The translations under genes were made by a program, and so were the position numbers. A model generated the notes under the pieces. The model was given only the letters and a program-made list of their open reading frames with translations. It was not told where the DNA came from and did no database searches. Below are positions 1 through 10,639 of a stretch of DNA of 64,000 nucleotides, piece by piece (within the stretch, counting starts at the first letter, position 1; each line of letters starts with the position of its first letter). Source of the stretch: Ariolimax columbianus (lineage: Eukaryota; Mollusca; Gastropoda; Stylommatophora; Arionidae); contig JAVGWX010000012.1 of NCBI GenBank assembly GCA_036924085.1, forward strand, positions 33,868,119-33,932,118, in the 5' to 3' direction.

Positions 1-520
1 ATCTTGACATCTCAGGCTGTTATGTCCTGTCCGTAGCCAGAACATGATCTCCTGGTCTCGCCTGGAGAGTTGGTGGTAGGTATCGTTTTCTATATGGTGA
101 GGGTGGTCTTTGTTCCATTTTACACTGTACTTTGCCCTGATGGCTGCTTTAATCTCATCGTATGTAGTTTCTGAATCACTCTGCTGCAGCATTCCACCCT
201 CTCTGGCGAGTATGTCCGCCTCCTTGTTGCATGAAATGTTGCAGTGGGCTGGTATCCACTGGACTGTGCTTGTTTGAAGCACTGGGATTCGCGTTCGAGT
301 GAGTCTGCCAGAGCGCCGAGTTCATTCGTGTCCCGGTTCTTGAGGACCGTAAACAATGAGAGAGCGTCTGTGAGAATGACCACTTGCTTTTCTGCCTGTA
401 CCTTATGGTCAATAAGGGGTTCCGCTGCTTGTCTCAGGGCACTGACTTCGGCCCTGAAGTTGATGCTACGTCTCCCACTAGCAAATACTGATGAGTACTG
501 TAATGCCTTAAACAACAAAT
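1..520 (-). mobile_element. RNase H region of a non-LTR retrotransposon (fragment, runs off the window edge)
   Basis: Reading the minus strand from about 520 towards 1, two frames together give an RNase H domain and the start of the C-terminal region. Visible landmarks are INFRAEVSALRQAAE (the catalytic Glu block), VVILTDALSLFTVL (the catalytic Asp block), WIPAHCNISCNKEAD (the His/Asp block) and, near the window edge, WLRTGHNSLRCQD. The order matches the copies at 5.9-7.0 and 58.3-59.7 kb, but the sequence is clearly another, more diverged lineage. At least one frameshift separates the Asp block from the WIPAH block, so it is a dead copy. An RNase H domain behind the reverse transcriptase is typical of I-clade and related non-LTR elements; the exact clade is inferred. 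Confidence 0.8.
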
Positions 521-810
521 ATAAGCACTAAAGTCCTGATCTTCAACAACGTCACTCCATGTTATCATGTCCTATACTGTGGTGCGTATCGTCATGGCTT
601 CCTTATCTTTAACATGCGGCCTTACGTCTAATAAGTTGTGTGCATGCTGCCACTGGGCTATTAACTTGAAATAGTGCTGCCCATGGTCAGTGACCTCAGC
701 TTCCTGGTGTCTTTAGTTAGTTCACTTCATGAGACTATTGGTCAATTAGTTAGTTCTCATGTCGTCGTTGGTCAAATAGCTTCACACAATCAACACAATA
801 ATATAACGTG
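521..810. other. No gene seen; decayed edge of the next tandem array
   Basis: No coding feature is recognisable. Around 715-775 there are degraded relatives of the 30-bp unit (TTCACTTCATGAGAC, then TTGGTCAA), which suggests the array once reached further left. Confidence 0.5.
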
Positions 811-2514
811 ATGCGACACTTCGTTCATTAACCTCATTCTTTGTGACACTTGGTCTATTAACCTCACTTCATGCGACACTTGGTCCATTAATCTCACTTC
901 ATGCGACACTTGGTCCATTAATCTCACTTCATGCGACACTTGGTCCATTAATCTCACTTCATGCGACACTTGGTCCATTAACCTCACTTCATGAGACACT
1001 TGGTCCATTAACATCCCTTCATGCGACACTTGGTCCATTAACCTCACTTCATGCGACACTTGATCCATTAACCTCACTTCATGCGACACTTGGTCCATTA
1101 ACCTCACTTCATGCGACACTTGGTCCATTAACCTCACTTCATGCGACACTTGGTCCATTAACCTCACTTCATGAGACACTTGGTCCATTAACATCCCTTC
1201 ATGCGACACTTGGTCCATTAACCTCACTTCATGCGACACTTGGTCCATTTACCTCACTTCATGCGACACTTGGTACATTAACCTCACTTCATGCGACACT
1301 TGGTACATTAACCTCACTTCATGTGACACTTGGTCTATTAACCTCACTTCATGCGACACTTGGTACATTAACCTCACTTCATGAGACACTTGGTACATTA
1401 ACCTCATTCTTTGTGACACTTGGTCCATTAACCTCACTTCATGTGACACTTGGTCTATTAACCTCACTTCATGCGACACTTGGTACATTAACCTCACTTC
1501 ATGCGACACTTGGTCCATTAACCTCACTTCATGCGACACTTGGTCCATTAACCTCACTTCATGTGACACTTGGTCTATTAACCTCACTTCATGCGACACT
1601 TGGTACATTAACCTCACTTCATGAGACACTTGGTACATTAACCTCATTCTTTGTGACACTTGGTCCATTAACCTCACTTCATGTGACACTTGGTCTATTA
1701 ACCTCACTTCATGCGACACTTGGTCCATTAACCTCACTTCATGCGACACTTGGTCCATTAACCTCACTTCATGCGACACTTGGTCCATTAACCTCACTTC
1801 ATGCGACACTTGGTCCATTAACCTCACTTCATGTGACACTTGGTCTATTAACCTCACTTCATGCGACACTTGGTACATTAACCTCACTTCATGAGACACT
1901 TGGTACATTAACCTCATTCTTTGTGACACTTGGTCCATTAACCTCACTTCATGCGACACTTGGTCCATTAACCTCACTTCATGCGACACTTGGTCCATTA
2001 ACCTCACTTCATGCGACACTTGGTCCATTAACCTCACTTCATGCGACACTTGGTCCATTAACCTCACTTCATGTGACACTTGGTCTATTAACCTCACTTC
2101 ATGCGACACTTGGTACATTAACCTCACTTCATGAGACACTTGGTACATTAACCTCATTCTTTGTGACACTTGGTCCATTAACCTCACTTCATGCGACACT
2201 TGGTACATTAACCTCATTCTTTGTGACACTTGGTCCATTAACCTCACTTCATGCGACACTTGGTACATTAACCTCATTCTTTGTGACACTTGGTCCATTA
2301 ACCTCACTTCATGAGACACTTGGTCCATTAACCTCACTTCATGCGACACTTGGTACATTAACCTCACTTCATGCGACACTTGGTCCATTAACCTCACTTC
2401 ATGCGACACTTGGTACATTAACCTCACTTCATGCGACACTTGGTCCATTAACCTCACTTCATGAGACACTTGGTCCATTAACCTCACTTCATGCGACACT
2501 TGGTCCATTAACTT
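811..2514. repeat. 30-bp minisatellite, about 57 copies, with higher-order variants
   Basis: Two units fit each 60-base line exactly. The core is ATGCGACACTTGGTCCATTA followed by ACCTCACTTC. Because 30 is ten codons, frames stay open over most of the array on both strands (DQVSHEVRLM repeated on the minus strand, TSLHATLGPL on the plus strand); these are artefacts of the period. Sequence variants (TGTGACAC..TCT, CGAC..TAC, AGAC..TAC, TTCTTTGTGAC..TCC) recur together as a four-unit block starting near 1321, 1561, 1831 and 2071, showing block duplication of 240-270 bp. Confidence 0.97.
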
Positions 2515-2820
2515 GACTTGTGGTGTTGTCGGCCAATTCATTCAAACAACCATCGATTCATTGAGCATTTCAACACTTCAGATGGTCGCTGTTTTCCCCT
2601 TCAGTCTGTCATGTTATTTCAGATCGCTTCTTGTCTCTTTCTTGCTCTTGTTCTTGCCCGTTGTCACACGGTTTGAATTATTCGGTACTTTAGCGTACAT
2701 GTGCCATTTACTTTCCCCTGAAGTTGAGATTTCTGCTTCTGGACCAAGTGTGTTCCTTCGATTGTTTGTGATTATCTGTTAGGTTATCTAGCCATCAGTC
2801 ACAGTAGTATATGTAAGTGT
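2515..2820. other. Unique-looking stretch, no gene seen
   Basis: An 89-residue open frame (2513-2782, +) is hydrophobic and pyrimidine-driven, has no recognised motif and begins inside the array. I do not call it a gene. Confidence 0.4.
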
Positions 2821-3215
2821 AGCAACTACAGTAGTAGCGATAGTAATTGTAACGTGTTTGTTAGTTGTTGTAGCTGCAGTAGCATACTTACCACTACACG
2901 TACTACTATAACTACTACTATTACTACTGCTATTTCTATTAGTAGAAGTAGTAGTAGTAGTAGTATTAGTAGTAGTAGTAGTAGTAGTAGTGGTAGTAAT
3001 AGTAGCAGCAGTGGTAGTAGTAGTAATAGTAGTATTAGCAGTAGTGGTTTTGGTATTAGTAGTAGCAGTAGTAGCAGGTTTTGGTATTAGTAGTAGCAGT
3101 AGTAGCAGGTTTTGTTTAGTAATAATAGTAGTAGAAGTAGTAGTGGTTTAGTAGTAGTTGTAGTAGTTGTAGTATAGTAGTAGAAGTAGTAATAGTGGTT
3201 TTAGTAGTAATAGTT
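2821..3215. repeat. Imperfect GTA (AGT/TAC) microsatellite, left block
   Basis: Trinucleotide AGT runs broken by AAT, AGC, GGT and ACT variants. It encodes only serine-rich or tyrosine-rich low-complexity frames. It is split from the larger block at 3373 by an inserted dispersed element. Confidence 0.93.
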
Positions 3216-3217
3216 CT

Positions 3218-3372
3218 GCCGAAGACGGATGTGTCGGACCGAAAGTTGCAAATATCGCAGTCAAACTGTAAACTAGCGACACAACGCATACCGTTCTCCG
3301 GACTACATCCTGCTACTTGCAAAACTCTGTTCAGGGCTTAGTAGTGGGAGATTGAGAACGAACGCAGAAGAA
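3218..3372 (+). mobile_element. F-I dispersed element, 3' half, with GAA tail
   Basis: Starts GAAGACGGATGTGTCGGACC and runs through the GACACAACGC block to GAGAACGAACGCAG followed by AAG repeats. The same sequence occurs at 24972-25115 (+) and 39262-39420 (-), with weaker copies at 10354, 25818, 33480 and 35463 (all -). No protein is encoded. Its GAA tail merges directly into the GTA microsatellite, a plausible seed for that expansion. Confidence 0.8.
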
Positions 3373-3546
3373 GAAGAAGTAGTAATAGTAGTAATAGTGA
3401 TAGTGGTTTCAGTAGTAGTGGTGGTAGCAGTAGTGTTAGTAGTAGTGGTAGTAATAGTAATAACAGTAGTAGTAGTAGAAGTAATACTAGTAGTAGTAGT
3501 AAAAGTAGTAGTAGTAGTAGTGGTAGTAGTAGTAGAAATAGTTGTG

Positions 3547-3577
<31 letters not shown>

Positions 3578-3687
3578 AAATAGTTGTGGTAGTAGTAGTA
3601 GTAGTAATCTTAAAAGTAATAGCAGTAGTAGTAGTAATTGTAGTAGTAGTAGTAGTATTTGTAGTAGTAGTAGTAGTTGAAATAGTT

Positions 3688-3760
<73 letters not shown>

Positions 3761-4059
3761 AAATAGTTGTGGCAGTAGTAGTAGTGGTAGTAGTAGTAGT
3801 AGTAGAAGTAGTAGTAGTAGTACTAGCAGTAGTAGTAGTAGTAGTAGAAATAGTTGTTGTAGTAGTAGTAGTAGTAGTAGTTGTAGTAGTAATATTAAAA
3901 GTAATAGCAGTAGTAGTAGTAATTGTAGTAGTAGTAGTAGTATTTGTAGTAGTAGTAGTAGTAGAAATAGTTGTGGTGGTAGTAGTAGTAGTAGAAATAG
4001 TTGTTGTAGTAGTAGTAGTAGTAGTAGTAGAAGTAGTTGTAGTAGTAGTAGTAGTATTT

Positions 4060-4090
<31 letters not shown>

Positions 4091-4098
4091 AAATAGTT

Positions 4099-4130
<32 letters not shown>

Positions 4131-4131
4131 T

Positions 4132-4165
<34 letters not shown>

Positions 4166-4173
4166 AAATAGTT

Positions 4174-4205
<32 letters not shown>

Positions 4206-4245
4206 TGTAGTAGTAGTAGTAGTAGTAGTAGTAGAAATAGTTGTG

Positions 4246-4293
<48 letters not shown>

Positions 4294-4335
4294 TTTGTAG
4301 TAGTAGTAGTAGTAGTAGTAGTAGAAATAGTTGTG

Positions 4336-4377
<42 letters not shown>

Positions 4378-4430
4378 TAGTAGTAGTAGTAGTAGTAGAA
4401 ATAGTTGTGGTAGTAGTAGTAGCAACAACA
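3373..4430. repeat. Long GTA microsatellite, right block
   Basis: About 1 kb of AGT repeats with recurring interruptions AGAAATAGTTGTGGTAGT and AGTATTTGTAGT. The recurrence of the interruptions shows that segments of tens of bases, not just triplets, have been duplicated. Apparent poly-Val, poly-Leu and poly-Tyr frames follow from the triplet period and are not proteins. Confidence 0.96.
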
Positions 4431-5280
4431 GCAAAGTACTCTAGATAATACAAATAAACCACAGATAACAACAATTATGGGCGGAATAATTTCATGAGCG
4501 CCTGCAACTCTCCAAGACTGTTAGCTCTAATCTCAAACCTGGAAGCTGACAGACAGGAGGGCGCGAACTCCCCTACATAAAATAGATCCTCTGCAGATCG
4601 CGAGGAGATACCCGACTGACGCGCGACGTTGCCTGTTCACAGGTAATTAGAATTTATCAACTGTTTTATGTACTTGATGAAGAACTAATAAGACCAAACA
4701 GTCCCCTATAGTTGGACAAGATTTAGTGGAGGAGACAAGAGGGTCGTGGGGTGATGTTGTTTATGGATATTTTGCTGTTTGCTTCTGGGTCAGAAGACTT
4801 TTTGTTCTGCTTCGTTTCCACGGGAAAAGGGTGGTAAAGTTGGAGTTAGGATCAGGGAAAAGATACTGACCAAAACCCCACCATATGTACACGCAGCGCA
4901 TCTGGAAGCAGTGTAACAGCAGCCTGGTCAAAGAAGTGGAGATTTAACAAAGTGATCTCAGTACTGAGAAGGCTAGCATGCAATGCACGAAAGCAAGGGG
5001 AAGTCCATGACCACCTTCGTTAGTGCAGCTCGGGATAAAAGCAAAGCCGACGTAATGAGCTGTCAGAAAACGGTCGAGAGGAATTAATTAATTAGCACAA
5101 ATAGCGACGAACAACAAAAAAACAATTATTGCAGGATTTGTCAGTATTATATGAAGGTACTAGTAATTCCATAGGAGATACTGCTGTGGGAGATGAAGTG
5201 TTGGATTCTTCCCTATTCAGCTTGTTTAGGAATAGGGTTGTGAGTTCCTTTCCTCCCTGCGTTTTGTTCCCAAACAGCAA
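4431..5280. other. No gene or repeat recognised
   Basis: Mixed-composition sequence without an open frame of note or a recognised repeat, apart from a stretch after 5160 (GGAGATGAAGTGTTGGA) that recurs at 57519-57535. Confidence 0.4.
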
Positions 5281-5284
5281 ACCA

Positions 5285-5325
5285 CTTACCCATTTACAAC
5301 TGGGCCGACAAGAGCGTGTCCGTAA
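5285..5325 (+). repeat. Short dispersed repeat motif
   Basis: CCCATTTACAACTGGGCCGA followed by CAAGAGCGTG. A close relative is at 60228-60270 (CCCATTTACAGTTGGGTGGA, CACGAGCGTG), and a reverse-strand one near 45600-45630. Probably a fragment of a further SINE-like family; too short to classify. Confidence 0.45.
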
Positions 5326-5364
5326 CTAGAGTTGAACAGTGTACATTGAGATGGTGATGTGTCT

Positions 5365-5600
5365 TGGCAGCTCTGGGACGCTGACTCTGACGTTAGTAGT
5401 CAGTACTGTGGCGCTGGCCCTGATGCTAGTAGTAAGCTCTGTGACGCTGGCTCTGACGCTAGCTCTGACGCTAGCAGTCCGCACTGGGACGCTGACGATA
5501 GAAGTCAGCTCTGGGATGCTGACTCTGACGCTAGAAGTCAGCTTTGGGACGCTGGCCCTGACGCAAGTAGTCAGCTCTGTGACGCTGACCCTATAGCTCA
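5365..5600. repeat. 33-bp tandem array, about 7 copies
   Basis: The core GACGCTGACTCTGACG is followed by TAGTAGTCAGCTCTG. The sequence at 24765-24858 (minus strand) carries two similar units and then the same downstream sequence (GCTGCTCAGCA, CGTGGTCC) that follows this array at 5605-5640. The array therefore appears to be an amplified part of a dispersed element. Confidence 0.85.
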
Positions 5601-5890
5601 TGCACTGCTCAGCAACTTGAGAAGATTCGTGGTCCTCCTGGCTGTACCGCAATGTGAGACTACTTAGTAAGCTTGCCACTATGGTGATTGCAGTGTCAAT
5701 CCCCACATTGCTGCGCACCACGTTTCCAGACGCACGAACGAAAATGCGAAGTGTGGTATTGGTCAGTATTTTACAATTGAGCCGGATTACTATTCGCTCA
5801 CACTGCGCCTCAATAGGTTTAGATTGAAATCGGGGCAGTTCTAAACCAGGCCTGAGAAACATATTTGGGTTGTTAATAAGACACCCGGAC
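5601..5890. other. Continuation of the dispersed element, then non-repetitive sequence
   Basis: 5601-5640 matches the flank of the copy at 24.8 kb. I see no coding feature in the rest. Confidence 0.4.
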
Positions 5891-5894
5891 CGAG

Positions 5895-7012
5895 GGATAT
5901 CTTCTTCTTCTTCTTCGTACGCAGTCAGACAGTAACCATTATTTTTTCGAAAACGGCAGCGGAAATCCTGAGGCTGTCGACACTGCCATAGAGCTTGTCT
6001 AGTGTTGCCACTGGTGATGGCCACATCTGCTCTCTCTGATCCTCGTATGTAGGGCAGTTTTGCAGCAAATGCTCAGCAGTCATTTTCCCGGTACCACACG
6101 GGCATTCGTCGGTGCCACCTATCTTCAATTTGTTGAATAGGTGGTTCCTGAGTCTATTGTGGCCAGTGTGAAGTCTAAAGACAACGACCTGCTCTCTTCT
6201 GTTCAACTGGTAATAGGCATCGTTTTTGGTGTAGCCAGTATGTTCGGTTTCCCATTTGGTCATGTATCTAGCTCTAATAAGCCGTTTTGACTCTTCGTAT
6301 GTCATACTAGTATCTGGTTGTGGTAGTTTTGCACCTTCTGTTGCCAGTCTGTCTGCCTCCTCATTGCCTTGGATGTTGCAGTGAGATGGAACCCACTGCA
6401 CCACTACCCTTTTGGTGCGGACTGCTGGCATAGTTGACAGAGTACTGCTCTTAAATCATTAAGTTCAATATTTTTCTGGCTGTTTAGTGCTGTGACTACG
6501 GCCAGAGCATCTGTAATCAGGACTATGTGGCTTTCATTCCTTTTACCTGTCACCATTTCTTCCGCTGCCTCCCTCAGTGCCTCTGCCTCCGCTCTGAAAT
6601 TGCTTGTGTATTTTCCAGTAGCGAATGACAGTGTTATTTTTTTGCCATTTGGTAGGTTCAGAAATGCTCCTGCCCCTCCGTTCTGTGTTCTATTTGTTAC
6701 GGAACCGTCGGTGTATGCATGGGTCCAGTTCATGCTTGGATAGTTTTCCGTAATGTAACTCAGGGTAGTATCTCTTCTTTCTTTTTCAGACTGGCAGTTT
6801 TTGTTTCCAATACCTGGTATATTTTCTACCACCTCTGGAAATATATGCTGCCTCCAGGTAGGTTTACGTACAGTAGGGATGGGCTTTGGTGTTAGTGCGT
6901 TCATGGGGTTTTCGTGCATCTTTGCTGTGGCTATTTCTACCAAAGTTTCTTCGCTTTAGTATCCCATTTCCGAAATTGTTTAGTCTCTGGTACATTGGAT
7001 GGACCGAGGGAT
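5895..7012 (-). mobile_element. 3' end of an RNase H-bearing non-LTR retrotransposon, with GAA tail
   Basis: Minus-strand reading, starting near 7012, covers the linker after the reverse transcriptase (KPIPTVRKPTWRQHIFPEVV), a complete RNase H domain and the C-terminal zinc-knuckle-like region. All RNase H catalytic blocks are visible: THAYTDGS, NFRAEAEAL, IVLITDALAVV and WVPSHCNIQGNEEAD. They are followed by RLHTGHNRLRNHLFNKLKIG, then DECPCGTG and AEHLLQNCP. A single-base frameshift near 6412 separates the third and fourth blocks. After the stop the element ends GACTGCGTACGAAGAAGAAG, read on the minus strand at about 5895-5925. The family is I-like by domain order. It is 5' truncated, since no endonuclease or reverse transcriptase core is present. 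Confidence 0.9.
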
Positions 7013-7064
7013 ATAATATTCAGGTTTGGAACTGAGGAACTTACATTTTCAGTTCTCCTATCCT

Positions 7065-7668
7065 AGGCTGCCTGGTAGATGAAGTGTATGGACCATAAGT
7101 CGCCAGGTAGATGAAGTGTATGGACCATAAGTCGCCGGGTAGATGAAGTGTATGGACCATAAGTCGCTGGATAGATGAAGTGTATGAGCCATAGGTCACT
7201 GGGTAGATGTAGTGTATGTGCGATAGGTCACCGGGTAGATGAAGTGTATCAACCATAAGTCGCTGGATAGATGAAGTGTACGAGCCATAGGTCACTGGGT
7301 AGATGTAGTGTATGTGCGATAGGTCACCGGGTAGATGAAGTGTGGGCCATAGGTCACCGGGTAGATGAAGTGTATGGGCGATAGGTCACCGGGTAGATGA
7401 AGTGTGGGCCATAGGTCACCGGGTAGATGAAGTGTACGGGCGATAGGTCACCGGGTAGATGAAGTGTGGGCCATAGGTCACTGGGTAGATGAAGTGTATG
7501 GGCGATAGGTCACCTGGTAGAGGAAGTGTATGAGCCATAGGTCGCCGGGTAGATGAAGTGCGTGAGCCATAGGTCGCCGGGTAGATGAAGTGCGTGAGCC
7601 ATAGGTCGCCGGGTAGATGAAGTGCGTGAGCCATAGGTCGCCGGGTAGATGAAGTGCGTGAGCCAGAT
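7065..7668. repeat. 32-bp (also 30-bp) minisatellite, about 19 copies
   Basis: Core GGGTAGATGAAGTGTATGG followed by RCCATARGTCRCC. Three variant classes lie in blocks: GGACCATAAGTCGC at the left, GGGCCATAGGTCACC in the middle, GCGTGAGCCATAGGTCGCC at the right. The right end is the most uniform. Confidence 0.95.
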
Positions 7669-8734
7669 GTTGCAATTCATTTAGTATAACTTTTTTTTTT
7701 TTTACTTTAAAACCAACTGATGCCTTGCAGGTATGCTGGTAACAGCAAATAGGCGATTGGCATGACGATTTCACTGGTGTTGGGACATACTGACCATCCC
7801 GTATGGCACACGTGGTCTGGGGGATAAGCCTTTGTTCCGATCTAAATCCGGGCATTTGTTTGACAGGATGTGTAAAGCAAAACCACAAAACAGTTAGATG
7901 GATGGGAGCAGTTCTGTGTGAAGATTGATGCTTCATTTGGAGAACCCAACCCCGTGACCTGAATACTTGAAGAGACAATCTGGGTGGAGGGGAAGAAACC
8001 ATACAGCACTTTCATCCCCTCCAATGGGCCTAAGACTAAAGACCTTCCTATCAGATAACAAGACAGGATGGAATGTATGAACGAAGGGATGGAACTCTTC
8101 ACTCCAACTCAACCAGTTGAGGAACAGAAAACATACGGGGAAAATCCAATAACGAAAAACTGCGACACATCTTGTGAGAAGAATTCAATTCGAGGCTTTT
8201 CACACTTTACTATTCACAATAGCCTCCAGTCGCCGGTCCGCAAAGAAACTTCACAATAATAACACAAATCTAATTATATTAAACATTAACTCTTTTAAAA
8301 CTTAGTTTATAATTATAACTGTTATCCAAATAATTATCATCCCCTCCAAATTACATTATTTCATTTTCTATAAAGCTCCAAAATTTCATTTATAAAACGG
8401 TAAATTATATAAGTTAATTTTTTTTTTTTAAATAATTATTTAATATTTTGAACAATTATACTTAAACGAACACTCTTATAACCGAACAGTTACCAGTAAA
8501 TGCCCCACTATTGAGTCAGCTTGCATTTAAACGCAATTTAATATACAGTTAAGATTATCGTTAATGAACAATAAACAATCAATTGTCCATGCGGTCCGTC
8601 ATATTGAAAGGTTTGGGGAGTACTGTTCAAATCTGGGGGACGTTACTTATTATAATAGTTGTCCATCACAAGTGATGAAGACCACTCTCTTTGTTCTGCC
8701 GTGTGGACAGTCGTATCTCTTGCTTTGTCCGCTG
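7669..8734. other. No gene seen; AT-rich at 8250-8560
   Basis: Several short open frames lack recognisable motifs. The AT-rich part has short A and T runs only. Confidence 0.4.
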
Positions 8735-8900
8735 AAATGGTGACTTGCGCGGTGATTTGGATTAAATTGAGGAAGAAACTGCGCCTTTTGTCAACCTCAC
8801 TCACAGAGCCTAATCTACCTTTTGCCAGTGGCAAGACATTCATCGAGACGACTGGAAATAGCATAGGATGCAGATTTTGCCTCAGGGTTACCACCGAAGC
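8735..8900 (-). mobile_element. SINE family C, tail fragment
   Basis: GTGACTTGCGCGGTGATTTG..GAGGAAGAAACTGCGC matches the tail region of the fuller copy at 13745-14070 (GTAACTTGCATTGTATTTGG..GAGGAAGAAGTTGCGC). The tRNA-like head is not evident here. Confidence 0.55.
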
Positions 8901-9500
8901 CTTTCCGTAAACATGTAACCCGCAGGGTAGAAAGGTGGGATGGCATCTAACGCAGTTTGTCGTGCCTTTTCGATAACCAAAAGAGGTCGTATGGACAACA
9001 CTCAGCGTGTAAGTGGGTCTGGCATCTCTCCCCAGCTGTATTGAACTCATCATAGTAGCATCTAAAATTCCCACACGCCAAATTCGCGAAGGTGAACCGG
9101 CAGAACTAACCCGTGAAATACGTCACAGGTATAAGCGTAGTGCCATTCAGCAGGCGTCCAGACCAGGATAAACGGATGGAAGAAATCACAAAAAAAGGAC
9201 GAAATAACAAGTCCAGACGGAAAACAACACCACGTTTCAGTGAACACAAGTGAAGTCGTCGACTAGTGTGAATTCCAGGCAAATCCTAGGTCTGGCGGCA
9301 TCCATAATGATCCAAAACAGTAGAGAAATGTAGACTCGCAGCCAGTTATGGCACCATCTTTACCAGTCATAGCTAATACGATGTGCTATCAGTGTAGCAC
9401 TGAGCTATAATCGTCTGTCACAAACAGAGAGAGAGAGAGAAAGAGACAAGAGAGAAAGAGAGCGAGAGTATAAACCGAGGAGGGTTGGCGAGGGCTAGAC
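8901..9500. other. No gene seen; short GA-rich run
   Basis: Nothing recognisable, apart from an AGAG-rich run at about 9426-9475. Confidence 0.4.
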
Positions 9501-9504
9501 TTTT

Positions 9505-9705
9505 TTTCCCCCTTACGGCTCGGTCTCTCAACGCAGAACAGTATCCCCGCTAGCCGAGAGCATCGCACAAAACACGAATTCCGTAGCTCCAGCCATGAAC
9601 CCAGGAATCTCCGGAAAAATTCCCATTGACCGTCGCATCTCGAATTCGAACTCCGACCGTCTGAACCATAGGCAAACGACTTGACCACTTCACCACAGAG
9701 ATCCC
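9505..9705 (-). mobile_element. SINE family D, tRNA-derived
   Basis: On the minus strand, from about 9705, it begins GGGATCTCTGTGGTGAAGTG (A-box-like GGTGAAGTGGTCAAG), and the B-box-like GGAGTTCGAATTCG follows about 30 bases later. A second copy without a clear A box lies at 26510-26720 in the same orientation. The two share the internal blocks GAGCATCGCACAAARCACGA and ATGAACCCAGGRATYTCCGG. Confidence 0.7.
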
Positions 9706-9840
9706 CTGAAAGTATTTTGTTCGCTACCTATCGCAATACGCTCTTAGCGTGGCAGTGGCCCAATTTGTGTCTCTGTCACACATATAGCTTTACATGAAAC
9801 CACTAGGGACGTTTCACTGATAAAGATTATAGCGACATAA

Positions 9841-10320
9841 TTGTTGTCTATCACATATAATGAGGCCAAGACCGTAATTAAAGCCAACTTCAGGGTAAAA
9901 TGGGCTGATCAACACCCTGACTTCCGAAAGGACAGCTACAATAATTTAACTAGAGAGGAGCAAGTCATCATCTTCAGACTGAGAACTGGGCATAACAGAC
10001 TCAGGGATCATCTTTACAACAAAATGAGAATTGGGACAGATGACAGGTGCCCATGTGGGGAGCATACCACGACCGTGAAACACATCCTGCAAAGCTGCAC
10101 GCTCAAGCAGGAAAAGAGAAAACAATACTGGCCTCGTAAGACAAATATGAGACAAAAGCTGTATGGAGAGGAATCAGCCTTACAAACAACGTATCCTTTG
10201 TAAGAGAAACGGGAACCTTGATCTGAGGATGAACGAAGAAGAAGAAGAAAAAGAAGAAGAAGAAGAAGAAGAAGAAGAAGAAGAAGAAGAAGATGAAGAA
10301 GAAGAAGGAGAAGAAGAAGA
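9841..10320 (+). mobile_element. C-terminal end of an RNase H-type non-LTR element, with long GAA tail
   Basis: Translation from 9841 gives the post-RNase H segment: SITYNEAKTVIKANFRVKW, then REEQVIIFRLRTGHNRLRDH, DDRCPCGEHTTTVKHILQSC and KLYGEESALQTTYPL, then a stop near 10201. The block order is that of the copies at 5.9 and 27.6 kb, but the residues differ enough to mark a sister family. The 3' end is GAGGATGAACGAAGAAGAAG followed by about 80 bases of GAA repeats. The RNase H domain itself is missing, so this is a heavily 5'-truncated insertion. Confidence 0.88.
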
Positions 10321-10353
10321 ATTGTTGTCTTACCTCTTTTAGTTTTTATTTTT

Positions 10354-10625
10354 CGCTTTCTTCTTCGTCGTTCGTCTAGAAAAGAAATTTTTTGTTAGGT
10401 TGCGTCGCAGTTAGCAGCCAAGTTGCGGTATCTGTGCCTTTCAGCCAATACGGTCAGTTTCAACACTGCGTACTTTTTTGGGCTGGGTTTTTTTTTTCTC
10501 TTAGACCTCTATTCTGTCAACGAGTCTGTTTCCAGGCCTGCCACTTGGCTGTCGAGTATGGTATTGGACAGTTCTGGGTCTCTGACGCAGTCAGCTGGGA
10601 GTCACTGAATGCTGTCATCTAGGTC
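10354..10625 (-). mobile_element. F-I dispersed element, decayed, tail facing the GAA tail at 10.3 kb
   Basis: Begins (on + coordinates) with CTTTCTTCTTCGTCGTTCGT, the reverse complement of an ACGAACGACGAAGAAGAA tail. It continues through a degraded F core (GTTGCGTCGCAGTTAGCAGC, GCGGTATCTGTGCC) into the 5' half (GTCTGTTTCCAGGCCTGCCA, GACGCAGTCAGCTGGGAGTC). The same order is seen at 33480-33720, which supports one composite element. Confidence 0.6.
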
Positions 10626-10639
10626 ACTGTGACTTCGGT

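Noticed and set aside
811..2514. CRISPR-like regular repeats
   Set aside because: Units are contiguous with no unique spacers, and the genome is animal. The same holds for all other arrays here.
843..2516. 557-residue repeat protein on the + strand
   Set aside because: Produced by a 30-bp period with no stop in the unit; the opposite strand is open as well. No start context or splice support.
3338..4474. Poly-Leu, poly-Val and poly-Tyr proteins
   Set aside because: Frames of a trinucleotide microsatellite.
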